This document shows positions 1 through 7,616 of a DNA stretch of 64,000 nt, piece by piece. The stretch lies in contig NZ_JBHSXL010000004.1 of assembly GCF_042662125.1 (NCBI RefSeq), forward strand, positions 62,001 through 126,000, read 5' to 3'. The position numbers and the translations under genes were made by a program. The notes under the pieces were generated by a model. It searched no databases, was not told the origin of the DNA, and saw nothing but the letters and a program-made list of their open reading frames with translations. Positions within the stretch are counted from its first letter, which is position 1; every line of letters begins with the position of its first letter. This DNA comes from Halopenitus salinus (lineage in GTDB: Archaea > Halobacteriota > Halobacteria > Halobacteriales > Haloferacaceae).

Positions 1-531
1 GTCGTGGTAGTGTTCGCCCTTCTCCTTGCTCAAGACGTTGAGGGCCGCCGCGGCGCCGTCGCCCGCCGAGATGACCGCCTGCCACTCCTCGGCGCGCACC
101 ATCGCGCCGGTCGCGTAGGCGTCGTCGACGGACGTCTCCATCGTCACGTCGACGTCGACGACGTCCTCGTCCGTGAACGCACAGCCGAGCGACTCCGCGA
201 GGTCGCGGTTCGCGCCGGTCGCGAGGACGACGTAGTCGGCCTCGTGTTCCTCGCCGTCGGCAGAAACGACGAACCCGTCGTCCGCCCCGGAGACGTCGGT
301 CACCTCGCTCCCCTGGTGACGTTCGACGCCGAAGTCGTCGACCTGGTCGCGAAGCGTGTCCAGGTAGACCGACCCGTCGATCGACCCGATCCCGGGATAG
401 TTGAACAGGTGGGCCTTGTGCATCCAGGTGTCGTCGCCGTCGAAGACCGCCGTCTCCAGGCCGTTCTTCGCGGTGAAAAGCGCCGCGGTCAGTCCCGCCG
501 GGCCGCCGCCGATCACGAGTACGTCAGCCAT
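1..531 (-). CDS. Thioredoxin reductase-like FAD/NAD(P) oxidoreductase (partial, C-terminus outside window)
   Basis: The visible 177 residues are the N-terminal part of a pyridine nucleotide-disulfide oxidoreductase. Residues 1-20 form the FAD-binding Rossmann motif (VLVIGGGPAGL), and a second FAD-contact motif, VVLATGA, lies near residue 100. The redox CxxC of true thioredoxin reductases would lie beyond the part seen, so a thioredoxin reductase, a ferredoxin-NADP reductase-like or another flavoprotein role cannot be separated. The start ATG is chosen because the Rossmann strand begins immediately after it (MADVLVIGG). It is divergent from the amidase at 683. Confidence 0.85.
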   Translation of the reverse strand, partial: MADVLVIGGGPAGLTAALFTAKNGLETAVFDGDDTWMHKAHLFNYPGIGSIDGSVYLDTLRDQVDDFGVERHQGSEVTDVSGADDGFVVSADGEEHEADYVVLATGANRDLAESLGCAFTDEDVVDVDVTMETSVDDAYATGAMVRAEEWQAVISAGDGAAAALNVLSKEKGEHYHD

Positions 532-682
532 GATCCATCGATCGTCGTCCGTGGCCATAAACCTCCGTGAAGCGGAATTCGGCTGCTGCGGTACTTCCGT
601 TCGCGAACCGCGGTGAGTGATTCGTCCACGAACTGCAGTACCATTATACTGACGTGGTGCGTTATCACGGCCGTATTAATCC

Positions 683-2188
683 ATGACCGGATCATTTGAC
701 CTACAGGAGGCGACGATCGCGGACGTACACGCGGCCTACGAGGCCGACGAGCTCACCTGTGTCGAGCTCGTCGATGCGTATCTCGATCGCATCGAGGCGT
801 ACGACGAGAACGGCCCGGCGCTCAACGCGATCATCAACGTCAATCCGGACGTCGGAGAGCGCGCGGCGGAACTCGATGCGGCGTTCGAGGAGAGCGGGTT
901 CGTCGGATCGCTACACGGGATCCCGTTCGTCGTGAAGGACCAAGTCGAGACGGCGGACGTCACCACGACGTTCGGCTCCGAGGCGTTCTCCGACTATCTG
1001 CCGGCCGAGGACGCGACGCTCATCAAGCGGCTTCGGGCGGAAGGTGCCGTCATTCTGGCGAAGACGAACCTTCCGGACTGGGCGACCTCGTGGTTCGGCT
1101 ACTCCTCGGCCAACGGTCGAACGAAGAACCCCTACGACCTCGAGCGGGACCCGGGCGGATCGAGCAGCGGAACCGGAGCCGCCGTCGCCGCGAACCTCGG
1201 GACCGTGGGAATCGGCGAGGACACGGGCGGGTCGATCAGGCTCCCGGCCTCGTTCAACAACCTCTTCGGGATCCGCGTGACGCCCGGCCTGCTCAGCCGA
1301 ACCGGCATGTCGCCGCTCGTCGCCTCCCAGGACACGCCGGGACCGATGGCACGCTCCGCCGAGGAGCTCGCGATCGTCCTCGATGCGACGGTCGGGTACG
1401 ACCCCGACGACGAGTACACGGCGGCGACGGAGCTCACGGATGATGCGGGCTCCTACGTCGACGACCTGGACCCTGACGCGCTCGATGGTGCACGCATCGG
1501 GATCCTCAGGGATGCCTTCGGCGACCCGGACGATCCCCAAAGTGGGCCCGTTACACGGCGCGTCGAGGAAGCGATCGAGGTAATGGGAGACGCCGGCGCC
1601 GACATCGTGGACCCAGTTCGCGTTCCGGACCTCGACGAGCACCTGGAGGCGACCTCGCTGTACATCCTCCAGTCGAAACGCGACCTGAACGAGTTCTTCG
1701 CCGCTCGCGAGGATGCGCCCGTCGACTCCGTCGCCGATCTCTACGAGTCGGGACAGTACCACGAGATCCTGGACCTGTTCATCGGCATCGCCGAGGACGG
1801 TCCCGACGATCCGGAATCGGACCCGGAATACTGGGAAAGCGTGGCCGCACAGCTGTCCTTCCAGCGTGACGTCCTCAACGTCTATGCCGCGAACGACCTC
1901 GACGCCCTGCTCTGTCCGGACGTGCAGGTCGTTCCGCCGAAGGCCTCGGAGATCGAGTCCGGAGAGCTCGACACGCTGACGTTCCCGACGAACACCGTCC
2001 TCGCCTCACAGTCGGGTCTGTGTGCAGTCTCCGTGCCGGCCGGACTGACGGACGACGGTCTTCCGGTCGGCGTCGAGTTCATCGGAAAACCGTACGACGA
2101 GGCGACGATACTCTCCCTGGCTCATGCCTTCGATCAGCGCAGTGAGCCGAGGCGACCACCGGAGACGGCTCCACCCCTCGAGGAGTAG
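683..2188 (+). CDS. Amidase signature family enzyme
   Basis: A 501-residue amidase-signature hydrolase that probably cleaves a small amide to acid and ammonia in the cytoplasm. The Lys-Ser-Ser catalytic set is visible: Lys85 in FVVKDQ, the cis-Ser near 161 in the Gly/Ser loop GGSSSGTG, and the nucleophile Ser184 in DTGGSIR. Length matches free-standing family members. GatA is possible in principle, but no GatB or GatC lies nearby and the C-terminal half is unlike GatA. It lies upstream of, and convergent with, a pxpA-like gene, with an acetamidase further on, which suggests amide or lactam nitrogen use. The substrate cannot be read from the sequence. Confidence 0.9.
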   Translation: MTGSFDLQEATIADVHAAYEADELTCVELVDAYLDRIEAYDENGPALNAIINVNPDVGERAAELDAAFEESGFVGSLHGIPFVVKDQVETADVTTTFGSEAFSDYLPAEDATLIKRLRAEGAVILAKTNLPDWATSWFGYSSANGRTKNPYDLERDPGGSSSGTGAAVAANLGTVGIGEDTGGSIRLPASFNNLFGIRVTPGLLSRTGMSPLVASQDTPGPMARSAEELAIVLDATVGYDPDDEYTAATELTDDAGSYVDDLDPDALDGARIGILRDAFGDPDDPQSGPVTRRVEEAIEVMGDAGADIVDPVRVPDLDEHLEATSLYILQSKRDLNEFFAAREDAPVDSVADLYESGQYHEILDLFIGIAEDGPDDPESDPEYWESVAAQLSFQRDVLNVYAANDLDALLCPDVQVVPPKASEIESGELDTLTFPTNTVLASQSGLCAVSVPAGLTDDGLPVGVEFIGKPYDEATILSLAHAFDQRSEPRRPPETAPPLEE

Positions 2189-2253
2189 CGTCGTGTGGCC
2201 GCAAGCCGCCGTCCCGTGGTGGCTTGCGCTCGACGCCCACGACCTCGGACGGC

Positions 2254-3015
2254 TCAAACGATCGTCGACAGCGGGGCCAGTTCGACGTCGTACGCCTCGA
2301 TACGATCGTGGATGGTCTCGAGGATCTCCACCGCGTTCGGCGTATCGCCGTGGATACAGATGCTGTCGGCCGGCACGTCTATCGTCTCGCCGTTGGCGGC
2401 CTCCACTCGTCCCTCAAGGGCGATGTTCACAAAGCGGTCCGCGACGAGTTCCGGATCGAGACCCCGCTTCTCACGTTCGACGATGAGGCTGCGGTCCGCC
2501 CGATAGGTCAGGTCCACGTATCCCTCGAATACGCATCGTAGCCCCTCGATCTCCTCCGCGACTTCGTAGATGTTCATATCGGTTGCTAAGTAGATCAGGT
2601 CCGGGTCCACCTCCAGTATACCCTCCATTACGGCTCGAGCGTGTTCCCGGCTCTCGGAGAGCATCGAGTACATCGCGCCGTGGGGTTTCACGTGTTGGAT
2701 CGACGATCCGTTCGCCTCGGCGAACGCCGACAGTGCACCGAGTTGATAGACGACGTACTCCCGAAGTTCCCGCGGCGTCGCGTCCATCGTTCGACGGCCG
2801 AATCCCATCTTGTCGGGTAGTCCCGGATGGACGCCGATCCCCACGTCGTGCTCAGCCGCGAGCGCTACCGTCTCGCGCATGACGTGTGGGTCTCCGGCGT
2901 GATATCCCCCCGCGATGTTGGCCGACGTGACGTACGGCATCACCTCCTCGTCGCGCCCCATCGACCAGTTTCCGAAGCTCTCGCCCATATCACAGTTGAC
3001 GTCGATCCGGACCAT
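2254..3015 (-). CDS. pxpA: 5-oxoprolinase subunit PxpA (LamB/YcsF family)
   Basis: A 253-residue LamB/YcsF family protein. In bacteria PxpA works with PxpB and PxpC in ATP-dependent ring opening of 5-oxoproline. The family's N-terminal motif DVNCDMGESFG and the ANIAGGYHAGDP segment are present, as are PHGAMY around residue 120 and a late D-x-ICIHGD motif. The start MVRIDVNCDMG is chosen because it places the conserved Asp-Asn-Cys strand at residues 4-7; the longer open frame upstream is unconserved and basic. PxpB and PxpC are not in the window, so the partner subunits must be elsewhere or this copy has another role. Confidence 0.9.
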   Translation of the reverse strand: MVRIDVNCDMGESFGNWSMGRDEEVMPYVTSANIAGGYHAGDPHVMRETVALAAEHDVGIGVHPGLPDKMGFGRRTMDATPRELREYVVYQLGALSAFAEANGSSIQHVKPHGAMYSMLSESREHARAVMEGILEVDPDLIYLATDMNIYEVAEEIEGLRCVFEGYVDLTYRADRSLIVEREKRGLDPELVADRFVNIALEGRVEAANGETIDVPADSICIHGDTPNAVEILETIHDRIEAYDVELAPLSTIV

Positions 3016-3149
3016 GCTCGACCCGTGACGACCGGTGACAATGAACCTTCCCCGGTCGCGGGGAGCCGGCGTCTCGTCGACTCGGCCCGCGGTCCGGGAT
3101 TTCGATCCTCCCCACCCCAGTTTATCATCTCGGACGCGCAAGGTCCACC

Positions 3150-3410
3150 ATGGAGATCACCGTCTACGGTCCGCTTCGCGCCGCGACCGGCGGCAAGCGG
3201 GTCGACGTCGAGTTCGACGGCGGGACGGTCGCGGAGGCGCTCGAGGCGCTGATCGAGGCGTACCCTCGGACGAAGCCGCATCTCGTCGACGACGACGGGG
3301 CGTTCGAATCGAGCGTCCGCGTCTCGATCGACGGCGAGTCCGCGGCGCTCGAGGACACCTGTTCGGCGGACGCCACGATCGGCGTTCACCCGGCGATGCG
3401 CGGCGGGTGA
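3150..3410 (+). CDS. Ubiquitin-like small archaeal modifier protein (SAMP/MoaD/ThiS family)
   Basis: An 86-residue beta-grasp protein ending exactly in a Gly-Gly dipeptide (PAMRGG). This is the adenylated C-terminus used by MoaD, ThiS and the haloarchaeal SAMPs for sulfur carriage or for isopeptide conjugation to lysines. The N-terminal strand MEITVYGPLRAATGG and the late hydrophobic turn before the tail fit the MoaD pattern. It is divergent from pxpA and convergent with the acetamidase gene, not inside a molybdopterin operon, so conjugation versus MPT synthesis cannot be decided here. An E1-like UbaA partner is not in the window. Confidence 0.85.
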   Translation: MEITVYGPLRAATGGKRVDVEFDGGTVAEALEALIEAYPRTKPHLVDDDGAFESSVRVSIDGESAALEDTCSADATIGVHPAMRGG

Positions 3411-3416
3411 CCCCGC

Positions 3417-4721
3417 TTATAGGTCGTACTGCTCGCGGACGAGGTGGCCGATCCCACGGTCCTCGAGGACGTCCATGGGCGCGAGCATCGTGAGCTGGAC
3501 GACGCCCGGCAGGCGACCGATCTCGACCCCGCCGGTGAACGTACACCGGGTGCGAACCTCGCCCTCGCTCATCCCGAGCAGGTCGCCCGCGCGGTCGAAG
3601 GCGTTCTGGGTGGCGTCGTTGATCGTCGCGCCCGAGCCGATCACCTGGATCGGACCCATGTCCGTCTCGACGTCCACGCCGTACTCCGCGCCGAGCGCGC
3701 GGCCGCGCTCGCGATCCTCGTCGCTGTACGGCTTCGCGATGTGCGAGAGATCCTCCTCGTTGGGCAGAAGGAGGGGACCGTCGATGTCGAGCCCCTGGAT
3801 GACCTCCACCTCGAACTCCGCGTGACCGCTCACGTCCGTGGTGTGGAGGGCGAGCTCGCCGTCGCCCTGGTTGGCGTGCATGTCGCCGACGTAGATCCCG
3901 CCACCGTCGACCTTCACCGGACAGATCAGGACCGCGCCCTCGCGGACCGCGTTGACGTCCATGTGCCCGTCCGTCCGCTGTTCGAGCTCGTCCTCGTCGG
4001 CGAGCCCCCAGTCGTGGCCGGCGCCGATCAGGAACTGCCCGAAGTCGCCGGCGTTGTGGGAGTCGGGCATCTCGATCGGCGGCGTCGTCCCGATGTTCCC
4101 CACGAACGGCCGGAGGTGGCCGAGCGTGCCGGGCATCTCCGAGGGGCCGTACAGCAGGATCGGGTGCTGTCTGGAGTGTTCCGGGAGCGCGATCGCCTCG
4201 GCCGCGTTCTCCGCCAGCTCTCCGGCGGCCTCCTCGTCGACCGTGATCCCCACCTCGTAGTCGTCGTCGAAGACGGCGGTGATGCCGTACTCGAAGGCGA
4301 ACGATGAGGCGTTCGCGCCGCACTCGCTACACCGGATCGACTCCTCGCCGGTCCCCTCGACGACGCTTTCGGGCCACTCCGTGCCGCACTCGGGACACTT
4401 GTGGTCGACGAACGGGTCGTCGCCGAAGGCTCCCTCGCGTTCCTCCATCGACCCGGTGCTCGTCGCGACGCTCGTCACCTCGATGTCGCGGATCGTGATG
4501 GCGATCGCGTCGCCGACCTCGGCACCCTCGACGGCGATCGGCTTCGTCACCTCGTGGCCGCCGCGGAACTTCGGCGTGATCATCGGCCCCCAGCAGGCCG
4601 GCGGCGTGTGCGTCCGGACGATCCCGCCGTCGGCGACGGTTCCGGCCCACTCCTGGTCGGGCCCGACAAGACCGAGCGTGTACTCGTCGACCTCGAGTTC
4701 GGAAGCTACCTGTTGGGACAT
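3417..4721 (-). CDS. Acetamidase/formamidase family protein with inserted zinc ribbon
   Basis: A 434-residue protein of the FmdA/AmdA family, predicted to hydrolyse formamide or acetamide to ammonia plus the acid. Family features are the N-terminal strand ending in GIVRTHTPPACWGP, the GDVHANQGDGE-like motif (here GDMHANQGDGE, about residue 280) and a PSEMPGTLGH segment. Residues 109-134 carry two CxxC pairs (C109/C112 and C131/C134) that look like a zinc ribbon inserted between core strands. The gene ends only 6 nt past the SAMP gene on the opposite strand. The start is the first ATG, 60 nt from the metal-repressor-like operator at 4785. Confidence 0.88.
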   Translation of the reverse strand: MSQQVASELEVDEYTLGLVGPDQEWAGTVADGGIVRTHTPPACWGPMITPKFRGGHEVTKPIAVEGAEVGDAIAITIRDIEVTSVATSTGSMEEREGAFGDDPFVDHKCPECGTEWPESVVEGTGEESIRCSECGANASSFAFEYGITAVFDDDYEVGITVDEEAAGELAENAAEAIALPEHSRQHPILLYGPSEMPGTLGHLRPFVGNIGTTPPIEMPDSHNAGDFGQFLIGAGHDWGLADEDELEQRTDGHMDVNAVREGAVLICPVKVDGGGIYVGDMHANQGDGELALHTTDVSGHAEFEVEVIQGLDIDGPLLLPNEEDLSHIAKPYSDEDRERGRALGAEYGVDVETDMGPIQVIGSGATINDATQNAFDRAGDLLGMSEGEVRTRCTFTGGVEIGRLPGVVQLTMLAPMDVLEDRGIGHLVREQYDL

Positions 4722-4784
4722 ACTACACGATCATTGATCCGAGATCGGCTTAACCCTGTCCACCGCTATCCGAACCTTTTTCTT

Positions 4785-4800
4785 TTTAGGCCTCCCTAAA
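4785..4800. promoter_or_regulatory. DtxR-type operator copy 1
   Basis: The inverted repeat TTTAGGC-CT-CCCTAAA has 7-bp arms with one mismatch and a 2-bp centre. It sits 7 bp upstream of the 61-aa gene at 4808. The same pattern recurs at 6790 and 7020, so the three sites probably bind the same DtxR-family repressor, most simply the one encoded at 7117. Confidence 0.7.
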
Positions 4801-4807
4801 CGAATCG

Positions 4808-4993
4808 ATGACAACGTCTCGCAGCCGGCCGTCGGACGCCGACGCGGCGAGTGATTCGGCCGACGACTCCCGGATCGACGATGCTCCCGAGTTGAACGTC
4901 TACGAAATTCACTCCGAGCGGACCGTCCTCACCGAACCGGGCAACACCGACGGGTGGATCGCGAGCGACACGACGGTCACGCCGTCGGATTGA
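4808..4993 (+). CDS. Short acidic hypothetical protein under a DtxR-type operator
   Basis: A 61-residue acidic protein with no recognised domain. Residues 1-27 are Ser/Asp-rich and probably disordered; residues 29-56 contain the ordered-looking part (VYEIHSERTVLTEPG, then GWIASD). It resembles a broad class of short haloarchaeal proteins of unknown function. The start codon lies 7 nt after a DtxR-type inverted repeat, so transcription is probably metal-controlled together with the Dps cluster. No cysteine or histidine cluster is present, so direct metal binding is not suggested. Confidence 0.7.
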   Translation: MTTSRSRPSDADAASDSADDSRIDDAPELNVYEIHSERTVLTEPGNTDGWIASDTTVTPSD

Positions 4994-5045
4994 GCGCCCG
5001 ATCCCTCCGATCGAATTCCGAACCGACTTTCGAACTGCCCTCCGA

Positions 5046-5603
5046 TCAGCGTCGAACCAGCGTGTCGTCCGCGAGGAATCTCTCGAGCGCGTGTGCGTCC
5101 TCCTCGAGCGTTTTGAGGTGTTCGCGTAGCAGCTCGCCGGTCGTTTCGTCGCCGCGTTCCTCCACCCGTTCGACGTGCTCGCGCATCCGCACCGCGAGCG
5201 TCGCGTAGCCGTCCAGATCGCGTTCGAGCGACGACCGCACGTCGTAGTGGTGGGCCGGCTCGATGTGGATGGGCGCGTGCTGTCTGATCCCCATCGGACC
5301 GCAGACCGGCACGCCGCCGAGCGCGTGGACGCGGATCGCGAAGTCGTCGGTTATCCCGCTCAGCCGGTCGGCGGCGTCCTCGAGGAAGTCGCCGACGTCG
5401 TTCGACTCCGCCCCCTCGACGAGCCAGCCGTGTTTGCGAACCTGGTTGAACAGGAGGTAGAGCCCCGACAGCTCGGCGTTCAACGCGTCGATCGACCGTT
5501 TCGCGGTCTCCCGATCGAGTCGGAGGTCGTTCTCGCCGACCGTGTCCCACTCGCGGCGGACGCGCCCCGCCTCGGGTCTCCGAAGGTGTGGTGTACTCGC
5601 CAT
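5046..5603 (-). CDS. Dps-family ferritin-like protein, divergent copy A (ferroxidase residues lost)
   Basis: A 185-residue member of the Dps/ferritin-like four-helix family. It aligns along its length with the third copy at 6194. The ferroxidase ligands of canonical Dps are substituted: the His of the HW motif is Gly59 (KHGW), the second His is Gly71, and the Glu of the D-x3-E pair is Ile90, while Asp86 remains. The fold-defining GGVP turn and the long C-terminal helices are kept. It follows copy B with a 2-nt gap, so the three genes form one operon. A structural, DNA-binding or hetero-oligomer role is more likely than iron oxidation; this is inference. Confidence 0.88.
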   Translation of the reverse strand: MASTPHLRRPEAGRVRREWDTVGENDLRLDRETAKRSIDALNAELSGLYLLFNQVRKHGWLVEGAESNDVGDFLEDAADRLSGITDDFAIRVHALGGVPVCGPMGIRQHAPIHIEPAHHYDVRSSLERDLDGYATLAVRMREHVERVEERGDETTGELLREHLKTLEEDAHALERFLADDTLVRR

Positions 5604-5605
5604 GG

Positions 5606-6181
5606 TTATCCGAGTGCGCCCTCCCGGACGAGCGTGTCGTCCTCGAGCATCTGTTCGATCTCGTCGGCGTCCGCCTCGAGCTCCCGGAGGTGATCCCGGA
5701 GGCGCTCTCCGGTCCCGGAGTCTCCCAGCTCCTCCGCGAGTCCCACGTGCTCGCGCATGCTCGCGACCAGCGTCGCGTACCCCTCGAGATCACCCTCGAG
5801 CGAGGCCCGGAGGTCGTAGAGGTCCTCGGCTTCGAGGTGGACCTCGGCGTGGTCCTGGATGGTCGGCGGGGTGTTCGGCGGGACCCCGCCGAGTTCGACG
5901 ATCCGAACGGCGAGGTCGTCGTTGATCGACCGGACGCGTTCGTACGCGTCCTCGAGGAACTCGGCCACCTCGTGGAACTCGGCGCCCTCGGCGGTCCAGT
6001 AGTGCTTGCGGAGGAGGTAAAACAGGTTGAACGACCCGGCGTGGTCGACGCTGAGCGCGTCGATCACCCGTTCGGCCTCCTCGCGGTCGAGCCGGAGCTC
6101 GTTGTCGCCGACGGTTCCCCACTCCTGGCGTCGCTCGCCGACGTCGGGCTCGCGGATCAGACCGATCTGTCCGTCGGTCAT
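5606..6181 (-). CDS. Dps-family ferritin-like protein, divergent copy B (ferroxidase residues lost)
   Basis: A 191-residue Dps-like protein between the other two copies. Equivalent ferroxidase positions are Tyr61 in place of His (KHYW), Ala73 in place of the second His, Asp88 retained and Val92 in place of Glu. It has a 15-20 residue N-terminal extension before the WGTVGDN segment shared with copy A. It begins 12 nt after the stop of copy C and is followed 2 nt later by copy A. Copies A and B are more alike in this region (both have EW-T-VG-N before helix 1) than either is to C, suggesting a duplication after divergence from a catalytic ancestor. Confidence 0.88.
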   Translation of the reverse strand: MTDGQIGLIREPDVGERRQEWGTVGDNELRLDREEAERVIDALSVDHAGSFNLFYLLRKHYWTAEGAEFHEVAEFLEDAYERVRSINDDLAVRIVELGGVPPNTPPTIQDHAEVHLEAEDLYDLRASLEGDLEGYATLVASMREHVGLAEELGDSGTGERLRDHLRELEADADEIEQMLEDDTLVREGALG

Positions 6182-6193
6182 CGTCCTCGCATC

Positions 6194-6739
6194 TCAGTGG
6201 GTCGCCTCCTCGAGGACGAGCGTGTCGTCCTCGAGGAAGTGTTCGATCTCGTGGGCGCCGTCCTCGAGGTCCTCGAGAACGTCACGGAGCAGCTCGCCGG
6301 TCGCGTAGTCCCCGAGGTCCTCGGCCAGCGAGACGTGGTCGCGCACGGACTCGATGACGTCGCCGTACATCTCGAGGTCGTGTTCCATCGACGTGCGGAC
6401 GTCGTAGACGTCCTCGCCCTCGAACTCGACGGGCGCGTGCGACTCGAGCGTGCTCGGCCCGCTGATCGGAACGCCGCCGAGCGCCTGGACCCGCTCTGCG
6501 ATGTCGTCGGCGTTGTCCTCCGCGTCCTCCGCGGCGTCGCCGAACCAGTCGTGGAGCTGTTCGAACTCCGCGCCCTCGACGTTCCAGTGGTGCTTGCGAA
6601 GCTGGTGGTAGAGGACGTACGTCGCCGCGAGGTCGGTGTTCAACGCGTCGATCACCTGTTCGGCCTTCTCGACGTCGATCCTGACGGCGTTTTCCTCGAC
6701 GGTTCCCGCCTCGCGACGGAGCGTCTCCTTGGTGCTCAT
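6194..6739 (-). CDS. dpsA: DpsA, DNA protection during starvation / iron-storage protein, catalytic copy C
   Basis: A 181-residue protein very like Halobacterium DpsA, which forms a dodecamer that oxidises and stores iron and limits hydroxyl radical damage. Canonical ferroxidase residues are all present: His51 in KHHWNVEG, His63 in EQLHDWF, Asp78 and Glu82 in ADDIAERV. The start is fixed by a strong Shine-Dalgarno (AAGGAGGAGG, 6741-6750, minus strand) directly before ATG. It is the first gene of the three-gene dps operon, with a DtxR-type operator at 6790-6805 overlapping its promoter, so derepression under a change of metal status is expected. Confidence 0.93.
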   Translation of the reverse strand: MSTKETLRREAGTVEENAVRIDVEKAEQVIDALNTDLAATYVLYHQLRKHHWNVEGAEFEQLHDWFGDAAEDAEDNADDIAERVQALGGVPISGPSTLESHAPVEFEGEDVYDVRTSMEHDLEMYGDVIESVRDHVSLAEDLGDYATGELLRDVLEDLEDGAHEIEHFLEDDTLVLEEATH

Positions 6740-6740
6740 A

Positions 6741-6750
6741 CCTCCTCCTT
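6741..6750 (-). promoter_or_regulatory. Strong Shine-Dalgarno of dpsA
   Basis: AAGGAGGAGG lies just upstream of the ATG at 6739 on the minus strand. It is unusual for this window, where many genes look leaderless, and it decides the short start over the upstream in-frame ATG. Confidence 0.75.
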
Positions 6751-6789
6751 GGTGGCCCATCCACATAAATCTTGTCAGAATACGTATAG

Positions 6790-6805
6790 TTTAGGCACGC
6801 CCAAA
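6790..6805. promoter_or_regulatory. DtxR-type operator copy 2 (dps promoter)
   Basis: The inverted repeat TTTAGGC-AC-GCCCAAA has 7-bp arms with one mismatch. It is 51 bp upstream of the dpsA start and abuts a TATA-like CTATAC on the minus strand, so an occupied site would block the dps promoter. Confidence 0.75.
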
Positions 6806-7019
6806 ACCATCTCAACCCGGTCAGACCCGGATTCAGCGTTCTGAGCGTCGGTATTCCGCCGTTTTGGAGGCGCGATGCGAGACTCTCGATCGACCACGAA
6901 ATGATACTCAAAGGACATTCAGGCGCGTTCGATCCGGTGGCGGACCGTCGCCGGCCGCTCCGTGTTCGTTCGCCCGGGACCCCCGCGAATACCCGCCGGA
7001 AGCGAAGGATACATATGGA

Positions 7020-7035
7020 TTTAGGTGAACCTAAA
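7020..7035. promoter_or_regulatory. DtxR-type operator copy 3 (dtxR promoter)
   Basis: A perfect inverted repeat, TTTAGGT-GA-ACCTAAA, immediately downstream of a TATA-like ACATATGG. It precedes the DtxR-family gene and is the best match of the three copies, consistent with autoregulation. Confidence 0.8.
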
Positions 7036-7116
7036 ACCGATGCGTTCGATCTGGCGATCGTCCGGTCCCGCGGTTGACCGAACCCTCCCGAGAACGATGG
7101 GGCGTTCGCTCCGGTC

Positions 7117-7536
7117 ATGAGCTCGCCGGATCGATACCTGAGGGCGATCTACGCTCTCGAGCGATCACGGGAGGGGGACACACACGTCACCACGGGCGCG
7201 GTCGCGGACGTGCTGGACGTCCACCCCTCGAGCGCGACCGAGATGTTCGCCAAGCTCGACGACCGGGATCTGCTCCGGTACGAGAAGTACGAGGGCGTGC
7301 GGCTGACCGAGCGGGGTCGCGCCCGAGGTCGATCGCTTCTCGAGAACTCGTGTATCCTCCAGCGATTCCTGCGGGACGTCCTCGACGTCGAGGGATACCG
7401 CGAGGAGGCGCAGGCGATCGAGCCGGTTCTCGACCCCGAGGTCGCGGAGCGGCTGTCGACGCTCATCGATCGTCGTTCGCAGTGTCCACGCTGTTTCGAC
7501 GAGGAGTCGGGTCGGTGCGGTCACATGGGGGAGTGA
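7117..7536 (+). CDS. DtxR-family metal-dependent transcriptional regulator (Idr2-like)
   Basis: A 139-residue repressor. Residues 1-65 form the winged helix-turn-helix (YLRAIYAL, then HPSSATEMFAKLDDRDL as recognition helix, and GVRLTERGR as wing), and residues 70-118 the dimerisation helices. The usual metal-binding pair, His in RHRLL and Glu-His in EHVIS, is replaced by Ser-Cys and Glu-Pro (IEPVLD). The C-terminus carries CPRC plus C and GH, which could form a different metal or redox site. It is divergent from the dps operon and has a perfect operator in its own promoter. Haloarchaeal homologues (Idr1, Idr2, SirR, TroR) control iron and manganese genes. Confidence 0.9.
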   Translation: MSSPDRYLRAIYALERSREGDTHVTTGAVADVLDVHPSSATEMFAKLDDRDLLRYEKYEGVRLTERGRARGRSLLENSCILQRFLRDVLDVEGYREEAQAIEPVLDPEVAERLSTLIDRRSQCPRCFDEESGRCGHMGE

Positions 7537-7616
7537 GGACCTCCCGGCGCGCGCCGACCGGATGCGATCTCGCCGGCGGGACAACGACTATGTCGGTCTC
7601 GGCCGCACTCGCAGGC

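Larger units (their letters stand above)
6740..7116. other. Divergent dps / dtxR regulatory region
   Basis: This 377-nt gap separates the dps operon from the DtxR-family gene. It holds the dpsA Shine-Dalgarno, operator copy 2 with a TATA-like CTATAC beside it on the minus strand, and operator copy 3 with a TATA-like ACATATGG beside it on the plus strand. The middle part (about 6820-6990) shows no ORF of plausible composition. Confidence 0.7.
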
